Positions 1 through 11,907 of a DNA stretch of 64,000 nt are shown piece after piece. Source of the DNA: Metarhizium brunneum (lineage: Eukaryota > Ascomycota > Sordariomycetes > Hypocreales > Clavicipitaceae); NCBI RefSeq assembly GCF_013426205.1, contig NC_089426.1, forward strand, positions 372,001 to 436,000. Reading direction: 5' to 3'. The position numbers were made by a program, and so were the translations under genes. Each line of letters starts with the position of its first letter. The first letter of the stretch is position 1. Below the pieces are notes generated by a model. The model was not told the DNA's origin. It worked only from the letters and a program-made list of their open reading frames with translations, and searched no databases.

Positions 1-210
1 CACTATAAACGATCCGGAGAGAGAGGCTTGGGGGTTTCTAACCAAATACACTGAAGAGAGTGAGAAAACTCGGTTGTCAAGGTGCTTCTCCAATACAACG
101 CTGTGGCGTCTCAGACCGCACGACCCCAGGCCTTGCTCTCAGAAACGACAGACCACTATCACCGACCCAGACATTGCCCAGAGAGCTGACTTCAGGGCCC
201 GCAAGGCGTC
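1..210. other. Upstream flank of the first Zn2Cys6 gene
   Basis: This short flank precedes the first ATG (211) of the downstream regulator and presumably holds its 5' leader. I see no convincing TATA box or separate gene here. Short open frames exist but none has coding character. Confidence 0.5.
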
Positions 211-2642
211 ATGGAGATCCAGTTCTCTCTCCCCATCAATACGGCCAAGCAGAGCAAGTCTCCTGAGTAAGTTTTCTCCGTTTGATATGTCTGCCGAGTC
301 GCGATCGGCTCAATAGTATTGGCGACCAAGACTTGCATGGACTGACACACTGGGAACCACAGGTCCTCTGGATTGTCATCACCTTCGAAACCCTCGCCGC
401 CATCAGGTCGGGGCAGCACCCATAGGTTTGCGCTCGAAACTAGAACACGGCATACAAGACGAAGTTCAACGCGAGCCCGGACCGGCTGTGCCACTTGTAA
501 GTACATAGCTCTCTTCCTTCCATCACATTTAGTCGCCATCAAACTGGAAACAAGGCCTCCTTGCTAATTATTGTCAATGTGTAGGCAAGTGAGTCAAAGG
601 CAATACCAAACATTTTTCCATCATTACGTCTAGTTGCCCACTGGAATATCTGCGATGCAAAGGGAGAAGACCAACACCCAGACTTACTTTCTTCTAGAAA
701 ACGACACGTAAAATGCGACGAAACCAGACCTGCATGTCTGAACTGCCTCAAGTGGCGTGGCTACTGTGACGCTTACAGCGATGGTGCCGAGTCTCAGCCT
801 CCAAAAGCTACTCCTGCTGCGAATCAAGGTGTTAAGCTCATCCACACAAAGAAAGCGCCGCTGTTGCTCACGGAACCCGCCGTCAACACCATCCGCTTTG
901 CCAATAGCGAGCAGAGGGCGTATTTTGACGAATGGTCCAAACTGTCCGTGGGCTTTCTGAGTGGCGGACTAAATCAAACGCGCTTGTGGACAACGACTAT
1001 GCCGCAGGTATCCTTGGAAGAGACGGCATTGCGATACGGAGCGATGGCTGTGGGCGCATTGCGGAAGGCATACGAGCTTGGGAGTCCATCTACGGCACTG
1101 ACAAACGGGAACAAGCATTATCTCAACGCTGTCATCTACTACTGCGAGGCACTGCGACTACAAGCGAAAGCTAAACCTACTAGGGAGGGCTTGCGAACAG
1201 CCCTTCTATCATCCCTTTTGTTTATTTGTTTCGAGGCGCAGCGAGGAAACATGCCTGCCGCTCTAAAGCATGTCACGCACGGATTCAGCATGTTGAACGA
1301 GCTGGCTGCTTGTACGGACCTCGCTCCAAGCCTGGTTAGCATTGCGCCGGCACCGCCAGCACTGGTGCAGGAAATTCTAGATTGTTACAAACCACTCGAA
1401 CTCCAGTCGAGATCTTTCATGGGTTCATACAAGAAATTCTTCTTCCCGCCGACCCCAACCAAAGCTGTGCCTGGCGCATTAGCACCAGGAGTTTGGGGGA
1501 TTGCCACGACGAACCAAGGCAGTCCGGCTGCGAGTTCTGATACTATGCACTCGATTCCCAGTCCACCAAGTCATCCAGGAACCCCATGGCAAAGTCCACC
1601 GTCATCAAGTACACTGGCATCTCAGACGGGGCTACCGAGCCCGCAGAGCCAAAGCAGCAACCCAGGGACACCACCCGGTCACTCGCCTCTCCAGGGCGCT
1701 CGACGGTTTGCCAGCATTGCGCCCTTTACGAAACACTCTCCATACTTTCGACCGAGACAATCGAACATCACTACGCTGGATAATTTGCCACAAGTGTTCA
1801 AGGATCTGGACGAGGCCCAGGGATATTGGAGTTTGGTCCAGAAGGCCATGGTTGCACATCTCCCCATGTTGACCATGGTGACCTCACAACTCGGTCTAAC
1901 GAGAGCAGCCAGCGAGGTGGAGCTAGACATGAAGCTTTCCAGCGTCAAGAAGAACCCTCAGATCACCAAATTCATCGCAGAAGTAAGATACTGGATCTCC
2001 CGGTGGGCTGAAGCTCACGAGCCAGTATACCGGGCCATCGGCCGCAACGCCACCAACGACCACCAGACGTACCTTCAAGCAATCAACCTGCGAATTGAAT
2101 ATCTCATCCTGTACATATACACCACCGTGCCCCGATTCTCCGGCCTCGTCACGGCCAAGGGCCTCACGCCCCAGTACCGCGAAATCAACCGTCTCGCAGA
2201 AACCCTGCTCATGGCCCGACCGAATTGCGGATTTGCAATGGACTCGGGGTGGACATGGCCGCTCTTTATTTCGTCATTCAGCTGTCGAGACCGTGCGGTC
2301 CGCGAAGACGCCATCCGTATCCTGGGCCAGTACCCGATCCGGAATGCCCTCCGTGACAGTCGAGTATTCCGGGCAATAGCGATACGCAACGAAGAAGTCG
2401 AAGAGCAAACCGCCATGGAAGGGACGGAACACGAGCAGTGGCTGCGGCTGCGGCGACGAGAGCTGGTGTTTGAAGATTTCGGCACTAACATCATATATCG
2501 ATCTGCGCAGAAGAACGCCGAGACTGGGGCGTGGGAGCTTGTAGAGGAGATTGCCGAGTTTACCGTCTTGCCCGACGGGAAGCTGGACTGGCATCGGCAA
2601 CCGGTGTCGGGCTCGGCGTCCATCCTGTCGGGCGTGTGTTAG
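211..2642 (+). CDS. Zn2Cys6 fungal transcription factor with C-terminal Fungal_trans_2/DUF3468-type region
   Basis: Predicted nuclear DNA-binding regulator of 712 aa. Exons are 211-266, 363-500 and 698-2642, and phases match at each junction. The binuclear zinc cluster is complete: Cys61, Cys64, Cys71, Cys78, Cys81 and Cys88, with basic residues between the first Cys pairs (KKRHVKC). The long C-terminal part (about 110-700) has the look of the fungal-specific regulatory domain of this C6 class, interrupted by a Ser/Pro-rich stretch around residues 330-400. The second junction falls inside the zinc cluster and can be read in two ways with the same protein: one intron with donor GTACAT at 501, or two introns with donors GTAAGT (497) and GTGAGT (589) around a 4-nt exon (585-588). 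The start at 211 is the first ATG whose exon joins in frame. The target genes are unknown. Confidence 0.88.
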
Positions 2643-3383
2643 CAGAGTGGCCCTCATGAACTATCTTTTGAGCGTGCCAGATGGATGATACCATGGTTTT
2701 ACTAGATGCAACGCAACGGCCGGAAGCGAGCGATTGGTATTTTATTTTGTTTCTTTTTCCAGGTTAACGCATCATGAATAGAGTAGATTTTAGCCTCGGA
2801 TATGTGGTCTGGATTGGGCGCATGCATTGAACAAGGCGGATGGATCTGGAAGCTCTATTTGCAAGGGAACCGGGAGGGATTTGGCATGATTGCATGGCTT
2901 GCAATGCGGCTACGTGTCTCGCGTGTATACGAATATGAATGTTAAAGTTGATGCATGATGGTGGTTTATAACGCCTGTGAGCCGCGGCAGGAGTTTGGTT
3001 CGACATGATCACATCCAATCACGTACTGGGGGTTCTCTTTTCTCGCTACGAACCATCGATTTGTCAACTCTTTCAAAATAACTTCCGAGTATACGGGAAA
3101 GAACTCGTCATTTGAGCTGGTACTTTGTTGTCCTGAGAGCGTGACCAGAACAATGGGGTGCTAGATATACGCGCAAACACGAAAACAGCCGATTGTAAAA
3201 GCCGGTTGTAGGATTTATTGTTATCTGTGTATATGATTATGACGTCCCTCAAGGGTGCAACGTGTTGTGAAGATCTTCGATGTATTTTCCGTATGACCCG
3301 TCGGCGACAGTAGAGCGCAAAGGAATGGGGAGGACGAGTTGCCAAGGCTTTATAGCTATTATTACAGTACCATCTAGTATGAA
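2643..3383. other. Intergenic, no gene seen
   Basis: Stretch between the Zn2Cys6 gene and the tRNA. It should contain the 3' UTR of the former. No open frame here has coding character, and no repeat stands out. Confidence 0.5.
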
Positions 3384-3465
3384 GCGTAATTGGTTTAGTG
3401 GTAAAATTCTCCGTTGCCATCCGAGCAACGTCGGGGAGCCCTGGGTTCGATTCCCAGATTACGCA
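3384..3465 (+). tRNA. tRNA-Gly (anticodon GCC) with 11-nt intron
   Basis: The 7-bp acceptor stem pairs GCGTAAT (3384-3390) with ATTACGC (3458-3464), followed by discriminator A3465. Box A (TGGTTTAGTGG) and box B (GGTTCGATTCC) are both present. The T stem is CTGGG/CCCAG. The anticodon stem pairs CTCCG with CGGGG (one G-U), and the 7-base loop reads TTGCCAT once an 11-nt intron is removed at 3420-3430, right after position 37, the canonical site. The anticodon is 3416-3418. A T5 run (about 3474-3478) just downstream fits a Pol III terminator. It stands alone between two protein genes. Confidence 0.95.
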
Positions 3466-4334
3466 GCGTTTCTATTTTTGGCCCACGTTTTACCTGCCGA
3501 TTGGTTCGGTTGGCGCAATGTGCTGGACTTTTTTTCTCTCTTAATTTTTACATTATTTTTATTTTTAACCAAGTGATGTGCCGCTAGGTTTCTGTGTATT
3601 TATTTTGAAAGTGGAGAACCTTTTCATAAAGTAGTGGAAACGACTATTTATTAGAAGTTTGAAGAATGAGAAGGCACTGTTCAGCAGCCAATTTATCAGG
3701 GTGATATACAGCCCCGAGTTGCTAGAGCCTTCTTCAATCATCGCGGTGATCCCCTGGCTGTAAGTGGCATAGACTATAAATTCTATTTTAAACGGAATCG
3801 CTAACCTGTGTCACTGCGTTCTTTCGCGTTCTATCTTGAGATATTCGGAGACGAACTGAGAGCTTCATGTGGACTTGTCGCCGACATCGTATATGAGAGG
3901 GTCACTTACTGGAACCATGACAAGAGAGAATGGGTTTTGATCTCTGATATATGTCTTTATGTACTCCTTCCACCTTTCTTGTCTCGCAAGGGATGAAGAT
4001 GTGATGCTGCCCGTCGATATGGCTTGATGCTCTGTTGAATCAAGACTGATGATGGCACACCACGCTATAAGATAATGTATGAGAAATTAATTAAAGACTA
4101 TACAAGCTCTCTACAACTAGACGCAGGGCCTCTCGTTTAATAGTTCGATCTTGGGCTACATTTGTCTTCATGGACCTGTTTGCTATCAGCTGCCGCCGGC
4201 CGGCAAGGCAAACGCTGAGCTGGCAGCTGGCAAGGCAAGCATTATGGGTTTTTAACACGGACGCGCCCACGTCCATTTTCTCTTGTCCCCTTCTTCCTTT
4301 TCTTGCAGTCATTTCCTTCCCATCATATTCTACC
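3466..4334. other. Intergenic, promoter side of the helicase gene
   Basis: No gene seen. The last 80 bases before the helicase ATG are rich in C and T (about 4270-4332), as is usual just upstream of fungal start codons. The rest shows no clear structure. Confidence 0.5.
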
Positions 4335-7300
4335 ATGGAATCCTCTGTTTCCGACTTCTTTTCCCGCACAAATGCAGCTATTCAGCCTCCACGCGACTGG
4401 CGGCAGATGCCCGAGGTCCCCGATGCAGAAGAATTTATGAGCAATGAGCCTCCTAGGCTCCCATTGAACGACTTTGAAGCCCGACCCCAGTTGCGAGACC
4501 AGTTTCTTGAGACTCAGTATCGGTTATACAGATATGAAGCCACCGAGACCTTAAGACGGGCCATACAAACACTGCGGAGGGCTCGCAGGCATCAATCAAG
4601 CCCGAACGAGCAAGAGGGCAGTGCAGCCAATAAGTTGGAGAGAGTCAACGTTTACCCTGAAGTAAGTCGCGATCCCCCATGAACCATGAAAGTCACTAAT
4701 AAAATTTCGATTAGGTTCGTGTTGCCGGCTTTGCCCTTGGAGCAAGTACAGCTGGCCAACGACTCATCATACCGAATGCTCCAGTCCGAGATGAGGATGA
4801 CGACGACGACGTCTCTCCTGACGAACTTGAACTATTCTGCCCGGGGACCTTGCTTGTGCTGTCTAGCGACTGCTTCGAGACTACATGCTATGTTGCCACT
4901 GTTCTAGAAAACGAGGGATTGCGTGATGTCCCACCAAGCATTGATATCTGTTGGGGGAAACAAGATTACGTCGTGTTAGATCCGATGCTTAATCTAGCAA
5001 TGCTCGAGCCAACGAATGCATATTTTGAGTCTCTTAGGCACACAATGGTGCGATTGCAAGACATGTCTAGGACCAGGTAATCTCTCATCAGAATTTCTGC
5101 GCATTGTCGCGTTGTTTGACACCATCCCAGTTGTCTCTTGGACCAGTACCTATTCTCACCACGTCCTCATTCTGTTCCGAATGCTCCCTACCTCAAAGAA
5201 ACCCCAAACGGAAACCCAGCCGTTCCAAAAACAGCGAGAAGTCTTGACAAGTCGCAGCATGATGCCTTCACGGAGGCCACAACACGGGAGGTTTCTATTA
5301 TCCAAGGACCTCCAGGAACCGGCAAAACTTTTACATCCAATGTCATCCTGCAGAGCTTAGTCGAAACGCAGCGGCAGTGCCGCGAGGCGCGTATTAACCC
5401 TGGACCTAAAATACCGGTTATTGTGTCTGCTCAAACGAACCACGCCTTGGATCAGCTACTCCAGATATACGTGGAGACCCCGGGGGCTGGGAAAGTTGTT
5501 CGTCTCGGTGGGCGCAGTATTAATGAGGCTATTGCAAAGCTCACGATACCCAAGTTGCGGAGGACACACGTACCTGTCAGCTACCGAGCACAGCCAGCAG
5601 GAAAGCTATGGTCGTTTGCTGGGCGGGCTATGGCTGCATTCCGCAAGGCTGTTATACCAAGCGATGACATAGAAAACGCCAAAGAACTTTTTGACTATAA
5701 TCTGATCTCGGAGGATCAATACTATTCAATCACTAATGACGATTGGGAGTCGAATGAAGATGGTAAAGGCGACTTGGCGGATTGGCTTGGCAAGCCTCAA
5801 CCTAAACTTGAAGACAGCGGCACAAGCCGGGATGACAAGGCCAAACAGCAGGCTCGTTGGCAAGGATCGAGAGTGTTTTTCGTACCTTTACCAACATCAT
5901 CAGATCGGTCGGCCAGCTCTGTCTCCCAAGATCGCGCCATTCATCTACTGGACACGACACGCAATCTATACAACATCAGACCCGAGGATCGACAAGTCGT
6001 CTACAATTACTTAAGAGAAAGGCTTCATGCTAAAAAACACCCCTCAATGGCAGATCTTATTCAGTCCTATAATGGGGCGCGAGCGTCAATTCAGAGCACC
6101 AAGGTTGCCAACGATCTCGCCTATATACAGGCGGACGAAATCGATGTGGTTGGATGTACGGTCACAGGGTTGATGAAATACCGACAGCTCATTTCTAGCC
6201 TTAGACCTCAAATCTTACTCATGGAAGAAGCAGCAGAAGTCCGCGAAGGCGACACAATTGCAGGTCTCTTGCCCTCTATAGAGCATCTTATTCTCCTCGG
6301 CGATCACCAGCAGCTACAGCCACACGTCGACATGGTAGAGCTAGCTAGTGACCCCTACCGCCTTAATATCTCCATGTTTGAACGACTCATTAAACTTGGA
6401 ATCCCACACAAGACCCTTCTTCAACAACGCCGCATGATACCATGCCTGCGAGAAATTGTGCAACTATTTTATCCAAAATTAGTCGACCACACGCCAACCA
6501 TATCGAAACTGCCACTCCAAGTCTCTGGTGTCAGTAAGCCACTATGGTGGTTCCAACATGACTGGCCAGAAGAACCAGGGATTTGTAATGGCACCTCGTT
6601 GCAGAACTTTAGAGAGGCTCAGATGATTGTACTATTTGTTCAATATCTGGTTACTCTGGGAAATATCCCACCAGAGCGCATCACCATGCTCACGTACTAC
6701 AGAGGCCAGGTTGACTTGCTCAACAAGCAACTGGCTGCCAGTCAAAAACTCGCATCATTGGAAATAGAGTGGTCGGTACGAACTGTAGATGGTTTTCAAG
6801 GAGAGGAGAATGACATCATCTTGCTCTCTCTAGTCCGCGGACCCAACGGAAAGGCTGGTTTCTTGTCACAAGAGAACCGTGCCATTGTCGGATTAAGCCG
6901 TGCAAGAGTCGGAATGTACATCTTTGGGCATCAAGAAGTTCTTCTGAGGCATCCTCGTCGGACTTGGTCCAAGGTTATACGACAGATTGGGGAGAACCAA
7001 GGGCGGTCATTGCCCCTATGTCCCGACCCAGACACAGACAACGTGGTTCAAGTTGACCATCCAGATCAATTTAAACCAATACTACGAAATGCACGGCATA
7101 AAATGCCAAGAAAGGAACGCCAAAAAGGAAGTTATTCCAGTGGCTCGGAGAAGGGGGGCCGACCTGAAAGCTCTGGGGCTCGCAATGTCGAAAGCCCTCC
7201 AAAGATCCAGGCCCCAGAGAGCAGAGCTGCCGAAAGCAGCCAGAGCCAAGACGCACCAAGCCCCCAAGTAAGACTAACATTTTGGACCCCCAATCTTCCA

Positions 7301-7501
7301 AGCCTGCCGCCAGAAAGGCCAGTAGACACAACAGAGTCCTTGGCTTCCGATATTGAGCTGCTGTCATTCGAGGATTCGGAAACAGTCCCCATCTCGCAGC
7401 AGCTGGCGTGGGATGTCACGCCGCTGCAACCAGCTACAGAAGAAGCGGAGGAGGAATGGCTCATGGAGTTTTCAGATGACGAAGCGAGAGAGGACAAATG
7501 A
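4335..7501 (+). CDS. SF1 RNA/DNA helicase of the UPF1/ZNFX1 type, without NF-X1 zinc fingers
   Basis: Predicted 1019-aa helicase. Exons are 4335-4661, 4715-5076 and 5131-7501, all in phase. Helicase motifs in order: Walker A GPPGTGKT (residues 289-296); motif II as MEEAAEV (about 594-600), the Glu-Glu-Ala-Ala-Glu form seen in ZNFX1-like proteins rather than the DEAA of Upf1; motif III LLGDHQQLQPH (about 620); motif V VDGFQGEENDII (about 782); motif VI GLSRARVGMYIFG (about 817). Relatives include metazoan ZNFX1 and fission yeast Hrr1, which work in small-RNA silencing, so a role in RNA silencing or RNA surveillance is possible but inferred. After motif VI there is only a basic, Ser/Pro-rich and then acidic tail (about 870-1019), with none of the cysteine-rich NF-X1 fingers of many relatives. 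The ATG at 4335 follows a pyrimidine-rich leader and is the first in frame. Confidence 0.9.
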
Positions 7502-8308
7502 TGCAGAACAACTGCACTAGGACGGTTAGACTGGATGTTTTTGATGTTTTGAAAAAGTTGATTCAAGTACGCTTCAAGTGGTCACCTTTCCTAGCATTTC
7601 AGGTCCACGTGTTTTCGTAAATCCAGTCGTAGGTCGGAACGTAAATCGTCATCGGACCAGCATCATAGTAAAACATACATCATGACTAAAAAAAATAACC
7701 ACGATGAATTGTACATTGTTACATTTTCTCTCTAACAATTGTGTATGAGGAGTATTTATGAGGGCGGAAGAAACGCTAGTCCCGGCCGTTCGGCCGTTCG
7801 GTCCGGCGGTGAGTCGGCCGGAAAATTACCGTTTTGGGTAATATCGGCCTTGATCTGCCCACGTGTACCGCTGGCTAATGAAAACGAGAAAAAGCCGTCA
7901 GATTAGCGGCGTGAATGCGTTTATGTAGCTATTTTTAATTCATTAGACTGCAGGAGGGAGGAGAATTTCCTTTGTTGCAGCGCCCGAAAACTTGGGCGCG
8001 CTACACTTTCCCTTTTTTTGAGTCTACACAAAAGCACCTGTATTAAGGATGGCTGACGAGCAAACTCCAGACTACTGGCTGAGATGGATGGTTGCATTGG
8101 CTGGTTTCGCTACGGGGTCACGGACGGTTGGATCATGAGTTGCTGATGGATGCCGAGCACGGATCCTGCATAAAGGAATATAAAAATAAAATTGAATTAG
8201 CCGTCTCCCTAATTACAAGGGGACTATGGTTCGATTTTTAACATTACTATAGGCATATTGGCGTGGCGTGGCGCGGCAGGTGGTGCCAAACGCGGCACTG
8301 TACCAAGA
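7502..8308. other. Convergent intergenic region with short inverted repeats
   Basis: Lies between the 3' ends of the helicase gene and Spt8. It contains a GC-rich block at 7781-7821 built from repeated GGCCGTTC units with CCGGCC/GGCCGG ends, and a small perfect hairpin, ATTACC (7825-7830) with GGTAAT (7837-7842). No coding region is seen. Confidence 0.5.
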
Positions 8309-10585
8309 CTAATCATTAACCACATTAATCTCATACCCGATTAGAACTTCTGTGCTTGTGCCGTCCCAGCCTCGTGTCCCTGCCGCACTCAGCATGAACC
8401 TGCTTGTCGGGTCAATGTACAAGCTTGAAATGACGCCGGCACGCGGGGGCCCGGGGATGATGAGGAACGGGACAGTCGAGTGTTTCAAGGCCCGGGTGTC
8501 CTGGAGGTCATACAGCCGGAGGATGTCATGCGATGCGCTGGCGAGACCGGGGGGGTTAGCCAGTGACTCTGGAGTTTCCATGAAGGAAAAAAAAAACGAG
8601 CGTGATAATGATGGCTCCGGAAAACACACTTACCAAACAAGATGGCGCCCGTTAGGCATGGATCGCACAGCGCTGACTGCACCGCTTCCAGTCGGGAACT
8701 TGAGTGCCCTCTCAGGCTCCCAGCCTCTCTTTGCCTTTCTCACGTCAAACTCTTCTACTGTGCCGTTTCTCCTCCCTGCGTAAATCATGTTGCCGTCGGG
8801 GCTCCAGCACGCGCTCATGCACCAAGGCGGAACACCCTGCCTCATACCGATTCTGGCCACGGCGTTGGGCGCTCGGCGGTCCCAAATGCAAATTGTGCCG
8901 TCAATCGTGGACGAGAGAAAGGTGGTTGGCGACACTTGTGACTGGTCAAACTGCTGCTGCTGGGAGACTGGCTGGGCAGCTGCTGGGATGGGTGATTGTG
9001 ACCTTTTCAGAAACTCTTTGTCATGAGCTAGTTGTGCCATTTCTCTTGACTCGTCTTCCGTTTTGGGAGGCTGTGATTCACTGGACTGTTGCGCGGCTGC
9101 CGCTTCTTCCGGCTTGACAGGGACCACGGCCGACGGCTTGTCACTATCTACCTGCATCATGGCGTCTTGCGACAGAGGTTGAGGATTCAGTGTCTGTGTC
9201 TGTGTCTGTGATTGTGTAGTCGGCGCGCTCTCCTCCGTCTTGGTTTCTGGTTCCTTGGTGGTGGTGCTCAAGTCAGTCATGGCAAAGTCGGCAGAGTGGT
9301 CCATACCCCCCTCGTGGCCGGGCATCATGTCCATGCTGGCACCAAAGGAATCATCGTCGTTGCCAAAGGGCTGCTCGCCCGCAGTCTCTCCGAATAAACT
9401 CCCCGCGTCACTTCCGCCAAATAGACTCTCGTTACCAGGCGAGACGGCGGCGTCTCGACCGGCGGCGCCAAATTTGTCGGCGGCTCCGGTATCACGCGCA
9501 CCAGATTCGTCCTTGAGGACACCGTTGACAAGCGGAGCGCCATTATTCGTCGATATGGTAGTTGATGGAATGGGCTCGTCTGCTTCCACGGGGACGGGGT
9601 CACCGCTCGCAGGGCGCAGCTCGATGGAGGAGATCTGGCCGCCTGATCCACCGAAGCTGCGGATGGTCTGGCCAGTGTTCAAGTCCCAGTCAAAGATGTT
9701 CTTGTCCCAACCGCCGCTCAGCACGCTCTTTTCGTCGGGCGCCAGCATCAGCGAGCTGACAGCGTTGGTGTGTTTTTGCAAGCACGCAATCTTTTTGCCC
9801 TCGTCGTGACGGACACTCTGTAGGTTGATGCCGCCCGATTCGAGGCCGGAGAGGAGCCAGAGGGCTCGCGAATGAACAGCCAATGAGTAGACGGGCGACA
9901 GATTGTGGTCTTGGTCTCCTCTCCCTGGGGCGGCTGGCTCCTCGTTTTCCCAGTACGACATTAGGATGCCGGCCTTGGTGACGCTGTCAACGAAGGGGTG
10001 CTTCTGGGCGACGGTCAAGGCCAGCTTGCCGTTGATGGTGCCGGGTCCGTCATATTTTCGAATGTAGCCGTCCGAGCCTCCTGTTATCCAGTAGCGCAGG
10101 TCCGGGGTGATGGCCATGGCATTGATGCTCGTCGACTGGGGCGCGGCCATTGTCGGGACGATGTCGTAGAGTCGCGCCGTGATTGCTTCGGGTCGCAGAG
10201 ATGGACGCAGGCGTAAGCGGGCGGCGGAAGGCGTCGGTGTAGCAGATTTGCTGGATTTGACAGCCGATTGCCCATCTCCATGGCCGTCGGGATCGCCATG
10301 GGCATTGGCATTGGCATTGGCATTGCTGTTGGCATTGGCGCCGCCACCAGCAGTCGCATTCGTAGTCGCAGTCGCGTTTTGGGTAGCGGCGGCGTCGTCC
10401 CCTTCATCGTCGCCGCCATCGTGGTTCTCGTTGTCGTCGTCGTTATTCTCATCGTCGTCATCATTATTGTCGTCGTCCTGTTCTGCGGCGTCGTCCCCGT
10501 CCTCGGCATCCTCCATGACTTCGTCCGGCTCGTTGGGACGCTCCGACTCGGGAGAGCTGGCCGAGAACCTGTCCTCCTCATCCAT
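8309..10585 (-). CDS. spt8: SAGA complex subunit Spt8 (WD-repeat protein)
   Basis: Predicted 726-aa protein. Exons on the minus strand are 10585-8634 and 8537-8309; the intron has donor GTAAGT and acceptor CAG and joins in phase (codon TG|C). Spt8 is the SAGA subunit that contacts TBP and helps regulate TBP loading at promoters. Order: acidic Asp/Asn-rich N-terminus (about 15-65), Ala/Asn-rich linker, then WD-type repeats (about 145-320: YWITGGSDGYIRKYDGPG, SVLSGGWDKNIFDWDLNTG), a long disordered Gln/Glu/Thr insertion (about 330-545), and further WD repeats (TIDGTICIWDRRAPN onward) to the C-terminus. The split propeller with its long insert and the acidic head match Spt8 of filamentous fungi. 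It is longer than the roughly 600-aa yeast protein because of the low-complexity parts. It converges with the helicase gene. Confidence 0.92.
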
Positions 10586-11250
10586 GGCTGCTGCGTGGAT
10601 GCTTCCGGGATGCTGCTGGGGGTGCTGCTATGCAGCGTCGGTGGCTTGGGAAGCCTTTGAAGCGGAGAGTGTTGTTCTAGGTTCGTAGAGTCGAAACACG
10701 GAAAGAGCTCGGTGGCTATTGCCGCCTTTCATCCAGCATCCGCGCAAATTCACCCAAGCTCTCTCTGAATACTTGCTTGCATCGCATATCTAACCCATGA
10801 AGTTATACTCTACTCGTTGAAGCTCTCCTCAATTGGGCTGAGTTGAACTTGGAAATGAATGGCAGCCTGTAGTGATTAGTCTGTCAATTTCCTCCATTGC
10901 ATGGCAACCAGTGTAAGGAAGGTACATTGAGCAAACAAAGTATTCAAGTATACGCTTAATACACCAACATCTATTATAGCATGGTGCATGATAGTGTGGT
11001 ACCTCATCTGGCCAAAGGCTCGTGGCCAGTAGAGCAGGAGCCAATCAATGGGCAAAAAACTGGTAAAATACCCCACTGTTCACGGTTCGGAACCTTGGAT
11101 GCTTCATTGCTCAACATTGAATCATCAGAACAATCAATGCTTGCTTCGGGTTCACGGGGCCTTTCTTTCCCATCAATTACATTTCTTGTGACGCCTATTC
11201 AGAGCTGTGGCTGCTTGAATGAATCCAGGATCGACGGCTAATTAATCAAC
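10586..11250. other. Intergenic, Spt8 promoter side
   Basis: Holds the Spt8 leader and promoter (minus strand). A 40-codon ATG frame on the plus strand begins just after this stretch (11251, MATSDLKDHV...) and has some coding look, but ends quickly and cannot be tied to a gene. Confidence 0.4.
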
Positions 11251-11907
11251 ATGGCTACATCCGACCTGAAGGACCATGTGTTGAAGTTCTATTCTTCCAT
11301 CGAAACTGTTGACGTGTTGGACAATGGAATCCCTCACCGCGTGGATGGCAGAAGAGAGGTGGGCAGTGATTGAGTGACTTGATAGCATTTGTTTGCGTCT
11401 GTGGACGGTTCTTCCGGAAAGCACTCGGCCTACCACCGTCATTCAGCTCGAACAATCAAGCGTATGTTAGGGGTCAGATTCATGACCATGGAGAGTTCTT
11501 GGATGAGAGAAAAGCGAAGCCTGCCGTGGCTGGCAGCTTCATGGCTGCCTTTATATGCTTTCCAACTGCTCACAGTATTCAAGCACAATGTACTGCACCG
11601 CAGTCTTCATGAATAAAGGACGCATTTGGTCAACATGGGCGCCAGTTCGTCTACTTCAGCCGAGTGCACAACTACCAGATACAAAGAAGGCGCAGTCTCG
11701 CCCTTTTTTCACGAAGACGACACAGCTACCCCAGGCTGAAAACTCAAGAGTCAACTGGAAAGACGTCACAGATATTGCTGTTAACACGATGTCAATTTCA
11801 GTATATATGAAGACGGTCACGCCGCCCCTGATAGCGCATATCATGACCCATTGCCAAGCACAGCAAACCCCCCAATATCGACGTATCGAACCTTCAATAC
11901 GCGAAAA

